Shown piece after piece: positions 62,070 through 64,000 of a stretch of 64,000 bases of DNA (its first letter is position 1; the number at the start of each line of letters is the position of its first letter). Position numbers and translations under genes: made by a program. Below the pieces are notes generated by a model that saw only the letters and a program-made list of their open reading frames with translations, was not told where the DNA came from and searched no databases. Source of the stretch: Lepiota brunneoincarnata (lineage: Eukaryota > Basidiomycota > Agaricomycetes > Agaricales > Agaricaceae); assembly GCA_023014365.1 (NCBI GenBank), contig JAEBUN010000007.1, positions 1,823,430-1,887,429 on the forward strand, written 5' to 3'.

Positions 62070-64000
62070 TTGGCAGAGTCGCAACTTATCTGAAGGGTCA
62101 GGAATCTCTCTTTGGACCTTCCCACGATGGGAATTTCCCCCGGCACGGGGAAGCACCCTCATTGATTGAACACGACGGAGCCCCTCTTCCTGCTTCCCAT
62201 CTGATGACATCAGAAATCAACGTATGCGAGGGCTGCAAAGACTCGGAACGTTCAACAGCAGAGTGGACTGGACAGACGACAACCTATGATCCGGTCCCCA
62301 AGTCTGGACAATCGCTGGATCAGCGGTTACAACCCAGGCCAGGAGGACAGTGTGTACAGGAGCTCTCGAATTCCACCTGCTCCATATGTCGTTCCGAGTA
62401 TACATATGAGCGAACGGGGTGCTTGGCACCACCAATTCAAACCCTCCTCTCAAGCAGATCGCTGACCGGAGCAGCAGGCCATATTGCTTCTCCTGCCAGA
62501 GAGCACCAACCCCGCGCGGAGTGATCAGCAAGCAGTCGTCCTGTCAACGCCGCTGCGCTGTGCTTGGGCCTACGGACTCCGTCTATTATTCACGGACCCA
62601 CTCCTCAACCCTCGGTTTTCTCTCCATTTCATTGTTACTATTGTCCAACGCTTGGTAGTCAAGCCCTGAGATCGCTTGAGCCGTTGTTACGTGCGCGTGG
62701 TTACTTAACTGAAGGTGGGATCGGATCGGGTTAGGGAGTCTCCACAACGGGTATCGAAGCAACGTGAGAATATTGCAAGTTCATTTTCAGAAGAGGCGCA
62801 TATTGAATACGACCAAAACTATTTACTAGTCCATACAGGATGCTCGAACCACCCGCACGTCAGGCAAGGTCCTCAGATGCATGCTGCGGCCGAGCAGTCC
62901 GCAGGCCACCAACATTATGAGTGATTGGTGCTCATCCACGAGGCAAACGCGCCAATGGTGCATGCCTTCGTACGACCCTCAACGACACCATTCATGGATA
63001 CAATCATACACCCTAACCCACAGAAATCTCACCAATGCCTTTAATGATACACTGTTCCCAATCTATTGCGTCATTCCACCTCCAGACGACCTGTTTCGAT
63101 CCATGTCCTAATCCGGATGTCACGGGCCGAGGCCAGCGAATATCTCGTGGAGTGTATAATCACTGCCACTATTTTCGGTGGGCTCCAAACGACACATTTA
63201 ACAATGCAAGGTTTAATCCGTTCGGAAAGCCACTGCTCGGCATCACAAACCGAGCCGAAAGATAATTTCTGATAACCATGCCTCTACTTCGCACGGTCGA
63301 TTGTCCTACTGTTTATGGTTCTCTCCTCGCCCGCCCCCGCTGCAGTTTAAACAACCGCTTGAAACAAGTCTTATGGCACCGGTGGAGCCCTCGCCTTGTT
63401 CTGGCCTGCTGCTTTCTCCTTGAGGTTGGGCGCGGCGTCATTTGTTTCTTGTCCTCACATTTGCTTGCGGAAAGCCAATTCGACGGTTCTTACGCATTCA
63501 TCCAGCATACGAAAACAAGTATCTGTACGGTGAACAAGAGTCATTTGTCAACGCCGATGGCACTATAGTCAATATTCCTCTGATATTCTAGTTTGGACAC
63601 GTGCATCCTTGAGTCGTAGCCCTAAACTTTTCACCTCCCAGGCCTTGGGGCCTTGTTGGTTGCCTGCAGATCAACACAATAATCCACCCGGCTCAGCTCC
63701 GAATCTTTTGCCGCAATGGATGTGCAGATTGGTATATTAGACCCGTCGTCTCGTTATCATCGACCCCACCAATTATGACTTGCGGTGGCAGCTGCTGCAC
63801 CAGCACCCGTTCCCCAGACCTGGTCCACTTCCTCCCAACCTCACGATCAGCTCACGATGGACGACTGCCCGGGCGAAGTTGTTTCGAGCTCTGGGTTGAA
63901 CAACCTCGACCCACCCGTCGTCAGACGAGAGATGCGTTGGGACCAGAAGGTCCGTGTCGAACACGGCAGCAGTTGATACACGGGCACACCCTATTACCAG
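62070..64000. other. Upstream flank, no gene recognised
   Basis: ORFs here are below 125 codons, overlap on both strands and show no motif. It includes the region 5' of the histidine kinase. A gene with short exons cannot be excluded. Confidence 0.4.

Noticed and set aside
62162..63976. Several 60-120-codon ORFs at the right end
   Set aside because: Short, overlapping on both strands, without motifs or plausible splice joins.

Overview
The window looks like nuclear DNA of a filamentous basidiomycete, most likely an Agaricomycete. The evidence is short GT-AG introns of about 48-60 nt, a class III (Nik1-type) hybrid histidine kinase, NACHT P-loop proteins, an F-box/LRR-type protein, fungal phosphoglycerate-mutase-like genes and many Ty3/gypsy elements. 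A Ceratobasidiaceae (Rhizoctonia-like) host is my guess and is not proven by the sequence.

Layout. 1-3001 is one copy of a dispersed repeat (R) carrying a complete Tc1 element. 3366-4590 is a pogo/Fot1-type transposase remnant split by a solo LTR. 4835-30201 is a pile of LTR retrotransposons. The 3' end of one chromovirus lies on the minus strand (4835-5941). An older minus-strand element (gag-PR-RT-RNaseH, integrase truncated) has ends made of inverted LTR-in-LTR composites. Inside its protease gene sits a nearly complete 7.85 kb Ty3/gypsy element (10563-18408) with 5-bp target duplications. A second chromovirus runs on the plus strand (23316-30201), its RT interrupted by a 1.3 kb solo LTR. 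31052-39090 holds repeated 5' flanks of NACHT genes, a second R copy without the Tc1, a broken unrecognised minus-strand gene and a CACTG-ended MITE. 39092-46150 is a tandem duplication of a NACHT gene together with the 3' end of the neighbouring SNF2 gene. 46039-62000 is conserved host genes, all on the minus strand: an LSH/DDM1-like SNF2 remodeller, an F-box-type protein, two phosphoglycerate-mutase-like genes and the hybrid histidine kinase. I see no convincing gene in 62070-64000.

The most unusual object is inside the young Ty3/gypsy element. Between the chromodomain and the 3' LTR, on the opposite strand, there is an intact three-exon gene. Splicing its first intron assembles a C-x2-C-x6-C-x9-C-x2-C-x6-C array, which fits the Zn(II)2Cys6 spacing rule. 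The same element has a 12-nt primer site complementary to its own predicted transcript 5' end, the Tf1-type self-priming arrangement.

Two cautions. Several conserved host genes (histidine kinase, SNF2, F-box) contain single-base frameshifts, mostly insertions, which may be residual assembly error rather than biology. Family assignments rest on motifs read by eye; no database search was possible.
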